Source: Rhizobium chutanense (GTDB lineage: Bacteria > Pseudomonadota > Alphaproteobacteria > Rhizobiales > Rhizobiaceae). Taken from it: DNA of 64,000 bases. The notes beneath the pieces were generated by a model. That model made no database searches, was not told the DNA's origin, and saw only the letters and a list, made by a program, of their open reading frames with translations. Of this stretch, positions 1 through 8,626 are shown in pieces. Position 1 is the first letter of the stretch. Each line of letters starts with the position of its first letter. Location: contig NZ_NWSV01000006.1 in NCBI RefSeq assembly GCF_002531935.1, forward strand, positions 186,001 to 250,000, read 5' to 3'. A program made the position numbers and the translations under genes.

Positions 1-7
1 GCGGTTT

Positions 8-331
8 GTGATGATGTTTCCGATACTGCTCGTTGCCGTGTCCGGCCTTGCCCCGTCGTCCGCCCTTGCCGTCGACTGGACGAAGTCGGTCGATTCCGGC
101 GGGCAATCCCTCTATCCCTACAAGGGCCTTCCCGGCGTCAAGGCGCAGCCCGACAAGAAGGAAGAAGAATCCTATAATTGCCGCACCGAAACCGTTCAGA
201 TCCGCCGCCGTTACGACGAGATCTTCCGCTCCGGCGGCATGCCGACGCTGATGTATGTCTGCGAACGCGACGGTTTCATCTCGATGGACGACAAGGTGCC
301 GCTGCGCGGCCATTATCAGCCGGTGCGGTGA
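8..331 (+). CDS. small secreted hypothetical protein, 5' end probably outside window
   Basis: I do not recognise a family. The first ~21 residues are hydrophobic and end in Ala-Leu-Ala, a good signal peptidase I site, so the mature ~86-residue protein should be periplasmic. The mature part is basic with two cysteines (in YNCRTE and YVCERD), which could form a disulphide. The first usable start in the window is GTG at 8 followed by two ATGs, but this start gives no positive n-region, and the frame stays open to the left edge (an Arg codon precedes), so the true start is probably a few codons upstream of the window. The gene converges on the sugar operon to its right. Confidence 0.55.
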   Translation: MMMFPILLVAVSGLAPSSALAVDWTKSVDSGGQSLYPYKGLPGVKAQPDKKEEESYNCRTETVQIRRRYDEIFRSGGMPTLMYVCERDGFISMDDKVPLRGHYQPVR

Positions 332-344
332 GGGTTGGGGGCGT

Positions 345-1010
345 TCAAGAGCGCCTGCGAATGCGATCCTCCAAACGTTCGATGGGAAGCTCCATCCTCA
401 GATAGTCGAAGCCCGCATTTGCTTGCGATCGATCGACGATCGAATATTTGACCGCGCCGTCTTCCTCGGTTCGCCGCAGCGGTAGGCTTTCGGCCGCCGC
501 AAAACCCAGCCGGTTGTAAAGGCCGATCGCTTTTTCATTATGGGAAAAAACATGCAACTCGGCCATCCTCGCGCCGAGCCCCGAAAACATCCACTCCAGC
601 AATGCCTCGCCGCAATGGAACATCAGATTACCGATACTGCTCATACGGCCACGGATGACGTTGTCAAATTCGGCCGCGCCAGGCCGGATATTGCAGACGC
701 CGAAATTGCCGAGCCGGTTGCCCTCGGGATCGCAAATGACGAACAGGATCCGGTCGGCAGCCGGTAACGAAATGCTTTCGAGCCAGCTACGTGTACGTTC
801 CTCGGTGGCGGTGAACTGTGTGAGGAAGAACGGCATCGACTGGTTTCGCCATGCCGTCAGATCACAGATCAGGCCGGGCTCGCCGAGCATCGACCTGTCG
901 ATGCATTGCAGTTCGCCCACGAGCCGGCCGCTATCGCTTCTGATTGGCAGACGGAGCCGTTTGCTCGGGTCTGCATTCTCTTTCAGGCTGACGATATCGA
1001 CCTGCGCCAT
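345..1010 (-). CDS. GNAT-family N-acetyltransferase, last gene of the sugar operon
   Basis: The 221-residue product has the C-terminal GNAT signature HNEKAIGLYNRLGF (residues 157-170), the acetyl-CoA-side motif with the Tyr that usually acts as general acid. The ATG at 1010 is chosen because it sits 22 bp after the stop of the upstream gene; reading further upstream only runs into that gene in another frame. As the final gene of a nucleotide-sugar operon that contains an aminotransferase, it plausibly acylates the new amino group on the sugar. The N-terminal 100 residues are less typical of the family, so the substrate is inference only. Confidence 0.8.
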   Translation of the reverse strand: MAQVDIVSLKENADPSKRLRLPIRSDSGRLVGELQCIDRSMLGEPGLICDLTAWRNQSMPFFLTQFTATEERTRSWLESISLPAADRILFVICDPEGNRLGNFGVCNIRPGAAEFDNVIRGRMSSIGNLMFHCGEALLEWMFSGLGARMAELHVFSHNEKAIGLYNRLGFAAAESLPLRRTEEDGAVKYSIVDRSQANAGFDYLRMELPIERLEDRIRRRS

Positions 1011-1032
1011 GGCGATCACATCTACTATCCGC

Positions 1033-1791
1033 TCAGGCCTTTCGGCAGACGCAATAGCCGCCTGGCGAGGAAGACAGAACGAGCTTGCCGTTGAGGACGG
1101 GATCGACTTCGAAACGGTCAGTTTCCGCCAGATAGTCCGTAACCGCCTGTAGCGGCTCATTGCCACGCAGCCAGACCTTGGAACGTTTGGTGAATGCCTG
1201 CTCCTCGGTGAGGTGGCCGATGAGGGTGTCGGCGACGACAAGGTAACAGCCTTCGCTCACCAGCGGGCCGTAGGCGCGGCATTCGGCAAGAACATGCTCA
1301 TAGGAATGGTCGCTGTCGAGCACCACCATCACGCGGGCGCCGGGTGGGATCTCGGCTTTGACAGCGGCAAGCACGTCGTCATCGACGGAGCCGCCCTGAA
1401 TCATCTTGATCCGGTTCGACATCGGATGGGATTCGATCGACTCGCGATTATGGGCGCGGATGTCGATATCGACGCCGATGACCTTGGCCTTGTCGTTGCC
1501 CATGGCGGCGAGGATCGACGCCATAAAGATCAACGAGCCGCCGCGCGCCACACCGGTTTCGATGATGACGTCGGGCTTGGTCGCCCAGATGACTTCCTGG
1601 GTCGCGAGAATATCGGCGGGAAGCTGGATGATCGGCACGCCCATCCACGACCAGAGATAGAAATAGTCGAACTTGTCGAGCCCGATCAGCGTGTTCAGCG
1701 ATTGCTGGAAGCTTGCTTCGTCTTTACCGAGCGCAAGCGACATTTCCCGCTTGTGGGCTTCGAATTCGAGGCGGTCGTCCTTGGTAGTCAT
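1033..1791 (-). CDS. CmcI-type (cephalosporin hydroxylase family) SAM-dependent sugar methyltransferase
   Basis: The 252-residue protein has a class I methyltransferase fold: a glycine-rich SAM loop IIETGVARGGS (residues 76-86), a second-strand acidic motif GVDIDIR (106-112), and a probable metal site around LDSDHSYEH (158-166) plus Asp188. This is the pattern of the family named after CmcI, whose relatives include rhamnosyl O-methyltransferases. In a sugar operon an O-methylation of the sugar is the most likely role, rather than hydroxylation. It lies 32 bp after the aminotransferase and 22 bp before the acetyltransferase gene, so the three are very likely co-transcribed. Confidence 0.8.
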   Translation of the reverse strand: MTTKDDRLEFEAHKREMSLALGKDEASFQQSLNTLIGLDKFDYFYLWSWMGVPIIQLPADILATQEVIWATKPDVIIETGVARGGSLIFMASILAAMGNDKAKVIGVDIDIRAHNRESIESHPMSNRIKMIQGGSVDDDVLAAVKAEIPPGARVMVVLDSDHSYEHVLAECRAYGPLVSEGCYLVVADTLIGHLTEEQAFTKRSKVWLRGNEPLQAVTDYLAETDRFEVDPVLNGKLVLSSSPGGYCVCRKA

Positions 1792-1823
1792 AACTGTTCT
1801 TTGTCCTTCGCTCTATGGCTGTC

Positions 1824-2972
1824 TTAGGCCGACTGCTGTAATGCCGCGCTGTTGTGATAGATCCGCGCGGCCGCCACATCGAGCAGCGTCGCCGCCACCC
1901 GGTCGATATCGGCTTCGCTCATGTCGTGATAACTCGGCAGGTTGATCGCCCGCCCCGGAATGCTCCAGGCATTCACGTTCTCCGGCCGGTCCTCGAACAT
2001 GGAGAGGCTGGAGAGGGGATAGAAGAAGACGCGCGCGTCGATATTGGCGGCCTCGAAGGCCTGCTGCATCATCTCGCGGGTAATGCCCGTCGACGGATGA
2101 AAGACCGCGGTCGGCATCCAGGCGCCGTTGATCGTGCCGCTGTATTCCGGATTCATCGAGATGCCGGGCAGGGCGGAAAGCCGAACCATGTAGGCGGCGA
2201 GGATTTCCCGCTTGCGGGCAACGAGCTCGTCGATGCGCTCGATCTGAGCGCAGCCGATGGCCGCCTGGATGTTGGACATCTTGTACTTGAAGCCGATCTC
2301 GTCGGGCCAGAACTGCTTGGTCTGGCCGCGTGCGCGGCCGTGGTTGCTGAGCGTCAGCACCCGTTCGTGAAGCACAGCGTCGCTGGTGACGAACATGCCG
2401 CCTTCGCCCGTCGTCAAAGTCTTCGTGCCGTGGAAGGAGAAGGTGCCGAAGGCGCCCATCGAACCGGCACGGCGGCCATTCCAGACGGAACCGATCGCTT
2501 CCGCCGCATCCTCGATGACAGGAATGCCGGTGCGCTTGCCGATCTCGAGCAGTGCGTCCATGTCGCAAAGATTGCCGTAGATATGGGTCGCGATGATCGC
2601 CTTGGTTTTCGGCGTGATGTGTCGCTCGACCTCACCCGGATCGATGCACCAGGAATCCGGCAGCACGTCGACGAAAACAGGCTTGGCGCCGAGGTGGACG
2701 ATCGGCGAGACGGTGGCGACCCAGTTGGTGTCGGCGAGGATCACTTCATCGCCTTCGCCGACGCCGAGCGCAGCCAAGCCCATGTGCATGGCGCCGGTGC
2801 AGCTCGATGTCGCGATGGCGAAGTCGCTGCCGAGATAGGTCTTGAAGTCGCGTTCGAAGCGGTTGATGTAGTCGTAACAGCGTGCGCCCCAGCCGGTTGC
2901 TGCCGCGTCCGTGGCATAGTCGGTTTCAAGCTGAGTGATGGAGGGCTTGGTGTAGAAGATCCTGTTTGTCAT
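1824..2972 (-). CDS. DegT/DnrJ/EryC1/StrS family PLP-dependent sugar aminotransferase
   Basis: The 382-residue length and motifs match the nucleotide-sugar aminotransferases of the perosamine synthase type. The PLP-binding lysine is Lys184 in SFHGTKTLTTGEGG, and Asp155 in EDAAEAIGS would hold the pyridine nitrogen. The enzyme transfers an amino group, usually from glutamate, to a 4-keto (less often 3-keto) nucleotide sugar. In this operon the obvious substrate is a CDP-4-keto-6-deoxy sugar made by RfbG and modified by the C-methyltransferase and epimerase. No 4-ketoreductase is present in the operon, which fits amination as the step that consumes the keto group. Confidence 0.9.
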   Translation of the reverse strand: MTNRIFYTKPSITQLETDYATDAAATGWGARCYDYINRFERDFKTYLGSDFAIATSSCTGAMHMGLAALGVGEGDEVILADTNWVATVSPIVHLGAKPVFVDVLPDSWCIDPGEVERHITPKTKAIIATHIYGNLCDMDALLEIGKRTGIPVIEDAAEAIGSVWNGRRAGSMGAFGTFSFHGTKTLTTGEGGMFVTSDAVLHERVLTLSNHGRARGQTKQFWPDEIGFKYKMSNIQAAIGCAQIERIDELVARKREILAAYMVRLSALPGISMNPEYSGTINGAWMPTAVFHPSTGITREMMQQAFEAANIDARVFFYPLSSLSMFEDRPENVNAWSIPGRAINLPSYHDMSEADIDRVAATLLDVAAARIYHNSAALQQSA

Positions 2973-3048
2973 GCCGCTAATTTCTGTTGAATTGAAATCA
3001 AGACGCAGGCGCCTGCCATGACCCTAGTTTTTGAAACTGGCGCGAGGC

Positions 3049-4287
3049 TCACATGATGATGTGCCGGGCGAGATCGTGCTCGTGCAACACGAGATTGGGC
3101 AGGTAGCCGAGTGCTACGAAATATTCTCGATCACGTTCGACGCTGACGAAGACGGCAGTGCTTTCCACCGGACTGTCGCTGAGTTCCTTTGTCACCTTCA
3201 CCTTTTCGCTCAGCCCGAGTTCCCGCATCAGATTTTCGAGCGCCGGGATCTCCGTGAAACCGGCGAGAAGCAGCGTGTTGATCCCGATCGCCGAATTCAC
3301 TTCGCTGACCAGCGTCTGAATGGCGACCATCAGCGGCAGCCCTTCGCGGAAGGGGCGGATTTCCGGGTGATCGAGCATCCCACCCCACATGATGCGGGTA
3401 TAGAGCTCGTAGGCCTTGATGAAGTTCTTGCGCTCTGCCCAGAAGCGGAAGGCGACTGCCATGCGGTTGAGCGTGAAAATCCTGCACATCTCCTCATACT
3501 TGAGACGTGTCTCGGGCGTCAGGTTCACGGCCCCGCGCCTGACCCCGGTATAGAGGAAATATTCAAGCCCGCCGCGATACCGGTCCCAGCTCGTCATGAC
3601 GTCGTTGGTGCCTTCCTGCGGCCGATCGCGAACGATCGCCGAATTGGCGATGGAGCGATAGAACGGCCGCTGCAGGAAGGTGACCGCGCCCTGATCGAGG
3701 AAATGCGCGAGGAACGGGAACGGATAGAAGCAGATATCCCGCGGGATCCAGGCCGACCGCAGGGCCGACGCGCGGTAGATGGCGATTTCCGGAAAGATGT
3801 TGCGTTCGAAGATATATTGGAAGACCTCGGTGAAGCTGCCATGCGCAAACTTCCGGTCCTCCTCGACATTGTAGAATTTCGTGATGTCGTTTTTGGCGAC
3901 TTCGTCATAAAGGAACCAGGGCGCGTGGGCGCAGGTTACCTCACGGTTCTGATCGAGATATTTGACCGTATCGGCGACCGCATCCGCAATCAGCATGTCG
4001 TCGTCGGCGAGATAGATAAGATATTCACCCCTGCCGAGGCGCAGAGCACTCGTGACATTAGCGCTGGCACCCGCATTGACCTCACGCCTGCAATAGCGGA
4101 TCGGTAATCCGCGACCGATGAACTCCTCGACAACCTGCTGAGTGCCATCCGTGGAGGCGTTGTCGCAGATGACGATCTCGAAAGGAAAGTCGAACTTATA
4201 GTCATTGCGGCAATAGGTGAGCGCGTTTCTGAGATAGGCTTCGCGATTGTATGTCGGGATGCAGATGCTGAGTTTGATGCCGCTCAA
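3049..4287 (-). CDS. family 2 glycosyltransferase
   Basis: The 412-residue protein opens with a GT-A fold: CIPTYNR (residues 9-15), CDNASTDGT (41-49) and a DxD-type metal site LADDDML (93-99). No transmembrane segment is evident, so it should act at the cytoplasmic face of the membrane. The start overlaps the stop of the rfbC-like gene by 4 bp. It is the only glycosyltransferase in the operon and is the likely enzyme that adds the CDP-derived sugar to a lipid-linked oligosaccharide. The C-terminal ~150 residues do not match anything I can name. The gap to the next gene (76 bp) is the largest in the operon. Confidence 0.88.
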   Translation of the reverse strand: MSGIKLSICIPTYNREAYLRNALTYCRNDYKFDFPFEIVICDNASTDGTQQVVEEFIGRGLPIRYCRREVNAGASANVTSALRLGRGEYLIYLADDDMLIADAVADTVKYLDQNREVTCAHAPWFLYDEVAKNDITKFYNVEEDRKFAHGSFTEVFQYIFERNIFPEIAIYRASALRSAWIPRDICFYPFPFLAHFLDQGAVTFLQRPFYRSIANSAIVRDRPQEGTNDVMTSWDRYRGGLEYFLYTGVRRGAVNLTPETRLKYEEMCRIFTLNRMAVAFRFWAERKNFIKAYELYTRIMWGGMLDHPEIRPFREGLPLMVAIQTLVSEVNSAIGINTLLLAGFTEIPALENLMRELGLSEKVKVTKELSDSPVESTAVFVSVERDREYFVALGYLPNLVLHEHDLARHIIM

Positions 4288-4826
4288 AAGGCTTTCTCCT
4301 GGCCGTAGCTTTCAAGTGCCGCGTCGCGCTCGCTGATGACGCTCGGCGTGAACGGCCAGGCGATGGAAAAGGCGGCATCGTCCCAGCGGACGCCGCGGGC
4401 AAGCTCCGGCACATAGACTTCCGACATCTGATAGAAGAGTTCGCAATCGTCCTCGAGCGTCAGGAAGCCGTGTGCGCAGCCGGCGGGAATGTAGAAGGCA
4501 TTGTGTCTGATAGCATCGAGCTCGACCGAGGCCCATTGGAGATAGGTCGGCGAATCCCGCCTCAGATCGAGCGCCACGTCGAAGACTCTGCCGCGCGTGG
4601 CGCGCACCAGCTTGATCTCCGGCCGGGGATCGGCTTGGTAATGCATGCCGCGCAATGTCCCGCGCTTGTGGTTCTGCGAGATATTGCACTGCGGGTAGAC
4701 AGGCGCCAGACCGCGGTCGGCAAAGCTTCTGGCATCGAAAGTTCGCGCGAACAGTCCGCGTTCGTCGGAGCGCGCGTCGACTTCCACGACAAAAGCACCC
4801 GAAACCGCGGTCGCAACGAATTTCAT
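4284..4826 (-). CDS. rfbC: RmlC/RfbC-like nucleotide-sugar 3,5-epimerase
   Basis: The 180-residue cupin has the RmlC signature: GTLRGMHYQ with catalytic His62, Tyr132 in LFYQMSEVY as acid, and Asp168 in ISERD completing the triad region. Canonical RmlC epimerises dTDP-4-keto-6-deoxyglucose at C3 and C5. In this operon the sugar is CDP-linked and probably methylated at a ring carbon, so 5-epimerisation alone is plausible (inference). Starts and stops overlap its neighbours by 4 bp on both sides (ATGA), implying translational coupling. Confidence 0.88.
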   Translation of the reverse strand: MKFVATAVSGAFVVEVDARSDERGLFARTFDARSFADRGLAPVYPQCNISQNHKRGTLRGMHYQADPRPEIKLVRATRGRVFDVALDLRRDSPTYLQWASVELDAIRHNAFYIPAGCAHGFLTLEDDCELFYQMSEVYVPELARGVRWDDAAFSIAWPFTPSVISERDAALESYGQEKAF

Positions 4827-6058
4827 CCGATCACCGTCAGTTCCGGCACCGCCACGGCGAAGCGTCCGCCCCAGGCGCCGACCCTGTCATTGGCCGCCAC
4901 GACTTCGTTCTTGATATTCCACGGCAGGATAAGAACGTAGTCCGGCTTCGTCTCATCCATTTTTTCCGGCGCGTAGATCGGCAGCTTGCTGCCCGGCAGG
5001 TAATGTCCCTGCTTGTGCGGGTTGCGGTCGACGACGTAATCGATGAGGTCGGTGCCGACGCCGCAGAAATTCAGCAGTGTATTGCCCTTGGCAGCAGCGC
5101 CATAGGCCGCGACCGTCTTGCCGCCGCGTTTGGCTTCCTTGAGGAACGCCAGCAATCCATCCTTGATCGGCGCCACGCGACTCTGGAAGGCCTCGTAGGT
5201 TTCGACCGTGTCGAAGCCGGCCGCCGCCTCGTCGGCGCGCACTTTGGCGACGCCGGCGCCGGTCGGATGAGCGGCCGATGTCGTGCGGCAGGCGAGCACA
5301 CGCAGGCTGCCGCCATGGGTCGGCAATTCCTCCACGTCGAACACCTTGAGGCCATGCGCGGCAAAAACCTTCTCGACGGCCAGCAGCGACAGATAATAAA
5401 AGTGCTCGTGATAGACGGTGTCGAACTGGATATTTTCCATCAGCCGCAGCAGATGCGGGAATTCGACGCTGACGACGCCATCCGGTTTCAGAACGCCAGA
5501 GAGCCCACCGACGAAGTCGTTAATGTCAGGCACGTGCGCCAGCACGTTGTTGCCGATGACAATATCGGCGGCGAGGCTGCGGGAGACGAGATCGGCAGCC
5601 GTTTCCTTGCCGAAGAAGCGCGCTTCCGTGGGAACGCCGATCTGTCGCGCCACATCGGCGACGTTCTCGGCCGGCTCGATGCCGAGCACCGGCACGCCGG
5701 CCTCGACGAAATGCTTGAGGAGATAGCCGTCATTGCTCGCCACCTCGATCACCTGCGATGCCTCGCTGAGACCGAAGCGCTTGCGCGCCATGACGGTGAA
5801 CTGGCGGGCGTGCTCCACCCAGCTGTCGCTGTAGGAAGAGAAATAGGCGTAGTGGCTGAAGATATCTTCCGGCGGCACGAAGGCGTCTGCCTGCACCAGC
5901 CAGCATTCGGAGCAGACGAAGGCGCGCAGCGGATAGGAAGGCTCCGGCTGCTTCAACTGCTCTTCCGTCAGATAGGCATTGGCGAGCGGCGTCGAGCCCA
6001 GATCGACGAAACGATGCATCAGCGGGGCGTTGCAGAACCGGCAATTATGCGCTGTCAT
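4823..6058 (-). CDS. TylCIII/TcaB9-type nucleotide-sugar C-methyltransferase
   Basis: The 411-residue protein has the three-part layout of sugar C-methyltransferases: an N-terminal zinc site Cys6/Cys9/Cys49/Cys52, a central SAM fold with VIEVASNDGYLL (residues 103-114), and a C-terminal domain typical of this family. Tyr76, His175, and Tyr216/His219 in the motif YHEHFYY align in order with the substrate-site residues described for TcaB9 (the last three with a constant offset of six). These enzymes methylate the carbon next to a 4-keto group, usually C3. The substrate here would be the CDP-4-keto-6-deoxy-glucose made by RfbG just upstream; both junctions are 4-bp overlaps. Confidence 0.9.
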   Translation of the reverse strand: MTAHNCRFCNAPLMHRFVDLGSTPLANAYLTEEQLKQPEPSYPLRAFVCSECWLVQADAFVPPEDIFSHYAYFSSYSDSWVEHARQFTVMARKRFGLSEASQVIEVASNDGYLLKHFVEAGVPVLGIEPAENVADVARQIGVPTEARFFGKETAADLVSRSLAADIVIGNNVLAHVPDINDFVGGLSGVLKPDGVVSVEFPHLLRLMENIQFDTVYHEHFYYLSLLAVEKVFAAHGLKVFDVEELPTHGGSLRVLACRTTSAAHPTGAGVAKVRADEAAAGFDTVETYEAFQSRVAPIKDGLLAFLKEAKRGGKTVAAYGAAAKGNTLLNFCGVGTDLIDYVVDRNPHKQGHYLPGSKLPIYAPEKMDETKPDYVLILPWNIKNEVVAANDRVGAWGGRFAVAVPELTVIG

Positions 6059-7128
6059 GATATTGCTTCCTCATAGGCCGCGATCTGGCCGAGCGAGAAG
6101 GCGCGCATGTCGGCTCCCTCGCGGTTGGCCTTGTACCAGGCGGCTGTCCAGTCGATTGTCTGTTGCAGGCTGAGACGCGGGCGCCAGCCGATGGTGTCGA
6201 GCGCCAGCGCCGAACTCAGCGTCAGCGCTGGCGCTTCCGGCAGATGTTCGCCGGGCGCCAGCCGCCACACGTCTTTGACGCGGTGTGCGCGTCCGAGCGC
6301 CTCTGCAAGTTCGGAAACGGTGGCGAAGCTTTCGGGATGCGGACCGAAATTCAACGCATCCGGCAGATCGCGGCCACGCTTCTCGGTCAGCGCCTGCGCG
6401 AAGCTGAGATAACCGCCGAGCGGTTCCAGCACATGTTGCCAGGGACGGATCGCTTCGGGATAGCGCAGCAGGATCGGTTGATTGCTTTCAAAGGCGCGGA
6501 TGAAATCGGGGATCAGCCGGTCTCTGGACCAGTCGCCGCCGCCGATGACGTTGCCGGCGCGCACCGTGGCGAGCCTGAGATCGCGCCCTTTGAAGAAACT
6601 GTCGCGGTAGCTCTGGCAGACGAGCTCGGTGCAGGCCTTGGAATTGCTGTAGGGATCCTTGCCGCCGAGTATATCGGTCTCGACGAACGGGATACCGCTG
6701 CCGTTATTCGCATAGACCTTGTCCGAGGTGATGACGAGCACGGTCTTGACCGTGGGCGTTTGTCTGATGGTATCGAGAACATTTGCCGTTCCCATGACGT
6801 TGGTCGAGAAGGTCTCGGCTGGATTCTCGTAGGAGCGCCGTACCAGCGCCTGCGCGGCCATATGGATGACGATTTCCGGCTCGAAACGCCTGGAGACAGC
6901 AAGAAGCGCCTCAGCGTCGCGGATATCGACGATATGATGACCGCGATCGTCCCAGGGAGCGAGTTTGCGGTAGAGCGACGGTTCGGTCTCGGGCGCCAGC
7001 GACACCGCGGTGACCTCTGCGCCGAGCCGCTCCAGCCACAGGGAAAGCCAGGAGCCCTTGAAGCCCGTGTGCCCGGTGAGGAAAACCCGCCGTCCTTTCC
7101 AGAAGTCCGTCAGGCCCATAGCTTCCAC
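6055..7128 (-). CDS. rfbG: CDP-glucose 4,6-dehydratase
   Basis: The 357-residue extended SDR shows the Rossmann loop GHTGFKG (residues 19-25), the catalytic SDK at 135-137 in ITSDKVYANN, and Tyr160-x3-Lys164 in PYSNSKACTE. It converts CDP-D-glucose to CDP-4-keto-6-deoxy-D-glucose, the branch point for CDP-linked deoxy sugars. The reading frame overlaps the end of rfbF by 19 bp if GTG at 7128 is used, preceded by a GGAAAGG; an ATG at 7119 is the alternative and loses only three residues. No RfbH-type dehydrase follows, so 3,6-dideoxy sugars such as paratose or abequose are not expected. Confidence 0.93.
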   Translation of the reverse strand: MEAMGLTDFWKGRRVFLTGHTGFKGSWLSLWLERLGAEVTAVSLAPETEPSLYRKLAPWDDRGHHIVDIRDAEALLAVSRRFEPEIVIHMAAQALVRRSYENPAETFSTNVMGTANVLDTIRQTPTVKTVLVITSDKVYANNGSGIPFVETDILGGKDPYSNSKACTELVCQSYRDSFFKGRDLRLATVRAGNVIGGGDWSRDRLIPDFIRAFESNQPILLRYPEAIRPWQHVLEPLGGYLSFAQALTEKRGRDLPDALNFGPHPESFATVSELAEALGRAHRVKDVWRLAPGEHLPEAPALTLSSALALDTIGWRPRLSLQQTIDWTAAWYKANREGADMRAFSLGQIAAYEEAIS

Positions 7129-7883
7129 GGCGCCTTTCCGGAATTCCAGAGTTCTTCCAGATGGGTGCGCTCGCGCAGCGTATCCATCGGCTGCCAGAAG
7201 CCGTCATGCTTGAAGGCGGCAAGCTGGTTGTTGGCGGCAAGCCACTCCAGCGGCCCGGCTTCCCAAATCGTGTCGTCGCTTGGGATGAGGTCGACCACGG
7301 AAGGGTCGAGCACGAAGAAGCCGCCGTTGATGCGTTGGCCGTCGCCCCTCGGCTTCTCCACGAAGGAGGTGATGAACTGGCCTTCGATATTCGTGGCGCC
7401 GTAACGTCCGGGCGGGGTTACCGCGCACATCGTCGCCTTCAGGCCATGATTGCGATGGAAGGCGACTTCCGCGGCAATGTCGATGTCGCCGACGCCGTCG
7501 CCATAAGTCATGCAGAAGGGTTCGCCTGGTGTCAGATGGTCGCGAATGCGCCCGAGACGGCCGCCAGTCATCGAATGCATGCCGGTATCGACCACGGTCA
7601 CGCGCCAGTTCGGTCGTTTGCCGCCGTGATAGTTGATGCTGTTGGCGCCGAGATCGACGGTGATGTCGCTGTGGTGCAGAACAAGGTTTACGAAATATTC
7701 CTTGATCATATAGCCCTTGTAGCCGGCGCAGATAATGAAATCATCGAGCCCGTGATGGGCATAGATGTTCATGATGTGCCAGAGGATCGGCATGCCGCCG
7801 ATTTCGACGAGAGGCTTGGGGCGGATACTGGTTTCCTCGGCAAGACGAGAGCCAAGGCCACCGGCGAGAATTACGACTTTCAT
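7110..7883 (-). CDS. rfbF: glucose-1-phosphate cytidylyltransferase
   Basis: The 257-residue nucleotidyltransferase starts with LAGGLGSRLAEETSIRPKP (residues 6-24), containing the nucleotide loop and catalytic Lys23, and has a metal-binding Asp129 in TYGDGVGDID. The overall sequence, including PILWHIMNIYAHHG, is that of RfbF, which makes CDP-glucose from CTP and glucose-1-phosphate. It is the first gene of the minus-strand sugar operon and is followed directly by rfbG. The upstream 370 bp contains no other gene and should hold the operon promoter. Confidence 0.95.
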   Translation of the reverse strand: MKVVILAGGLGSRLAEETSIRPKPLVEIGGMPILWHIMNIYAHHGLDDFIICAGYKGYMIKEYFVNLVLHHSDITVDLGANSINYHGGKRPNWRVTVVDTGMHSMTGGRLGRIRDHLTPGEPFCMTYGDGVGDIDIAAEVAFHRNHGLKATMCAVTPPGRYGATNIEGQFITSFVEKPRGDGQRINGGFFVLDPSVVDLIPSDDTIWEAGPLEWLAANNQLAAFKHDGFWQPMDTLRERTHLEELWNSGKAPWKLWA

Positions 7884-8253
7884 CCCAAGCGAACTCCAGA
7901 GTGTCTAGTCAAGCTTTCCGCTCCTCTTTGAGCCGCCCGGGCTCCTTTCAGACGGAACGAGAGTATTTCATCCTTGTCCCGTTATCCGATTTCGTTCTTG
8001 TGCGAGGCTTGCAGCGCTGGAACCGGCCTGCGGATTTAGTGGATGCGGTGCCGACGGCAACGCTGTAACCGGCATTAGAACACCGTCGACCGCTGCCAGC
8101 GCGGCCGAAGCTCGCACGTTGTGAAGGCCACTTCGCGAAAGTCTCTGCGGGTGCTCGGGTGGATGGAACGAGACCTCCAGAAAGCGCCTCGACCGGTTGA
8201 CGGCACGCTTCTTGCATTGTTACTAATATTCTAACCTTTGGGGAGAAAGTGCC
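7884..8253. other. 370-bp divergent intergenic region (rfbF operon / DUF982 gene)
   Basis: No gene is supported here. It separates the divergent rfbF operon and the DUF982 gene and must hold both promoters. For the plus-strand gene a candidate promoter is TTGACG at 8197-8202, an 18-bp spacer, and TACTAA at 8221-8226, followed by GGGGAGAAAG just before the ATG at 8254. I could not pick out a convincing promoter for rfbF by eye. Confidence 0.45.
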
Positions 8254-8550
8254 ATGCAATGGAACACATCGGCGGATTTTGCGCCTCTTGTTCTCTTTCT
8301 CGGTGGCCGGCACAAACGCAGGATCGTCAGGACGCTGCGCGACGCCGCCGAGGTGCTGATGGTGGATTGGCCGTTTGAAGACGGAGAGGAATATGTCGTC
8401 GCCGTGAAGGCTTGCGCCGATGCCATCATCGGCCAGATCGGGATGGACGAACTCCGGGAAATGCTCCTCAGCGCCGCCAGGGAAGCCGGTATGGGGGTTC
8501 TAACCGTTATTCCCGACAGCCGGAAGACGTCGCCCCATATGGCCGCGTGA
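8254..8550 (+). CDS. DUF982 family protein
   Basis: This 98-residue protein fits the small DUF982 family found mainly in rhizobia, often in many paralogues: the conserved elements are a leading LRDAAEVLMVDWP segment (residues 28-40), a central Tyr-x5-Lys-Ala-Cys (residues 48-54), and a C-terminal FxAAxEAGM-like helix (LSAAREAGM, 72-80). The function of the family is unknown. A strong ribosome site (GGGGAGAAAG) precedes the ATG. It stands alone, between the sugar operon promoter and the tRNA-Leu terminator. Confidence 0.8.
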   Translation: MQWNTSADFAPLVLFLGGRHKRRIVRTLRDAAEVLMVDWPFEDGEEYVVAVKACADAIIGQIGMDELREMLLSAAREAGMGVLTVIPDSRKTSPHMAA

Positions 8551-8626
8551 CGGACGTCGACCCATTGGCCTTGGCTCGGGGCATTATTTGATTTTAATGC
8601 CAACCAAGTGTCTGGATGGAGACAAT

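Noticed and set aside
1854-2990. Plus-strand open frame of 378 codons opposite the DegT aminotransferase gene
   Set aside because: Antisense shadow; the minus-strand frame carries the full PLP enzyme signature.
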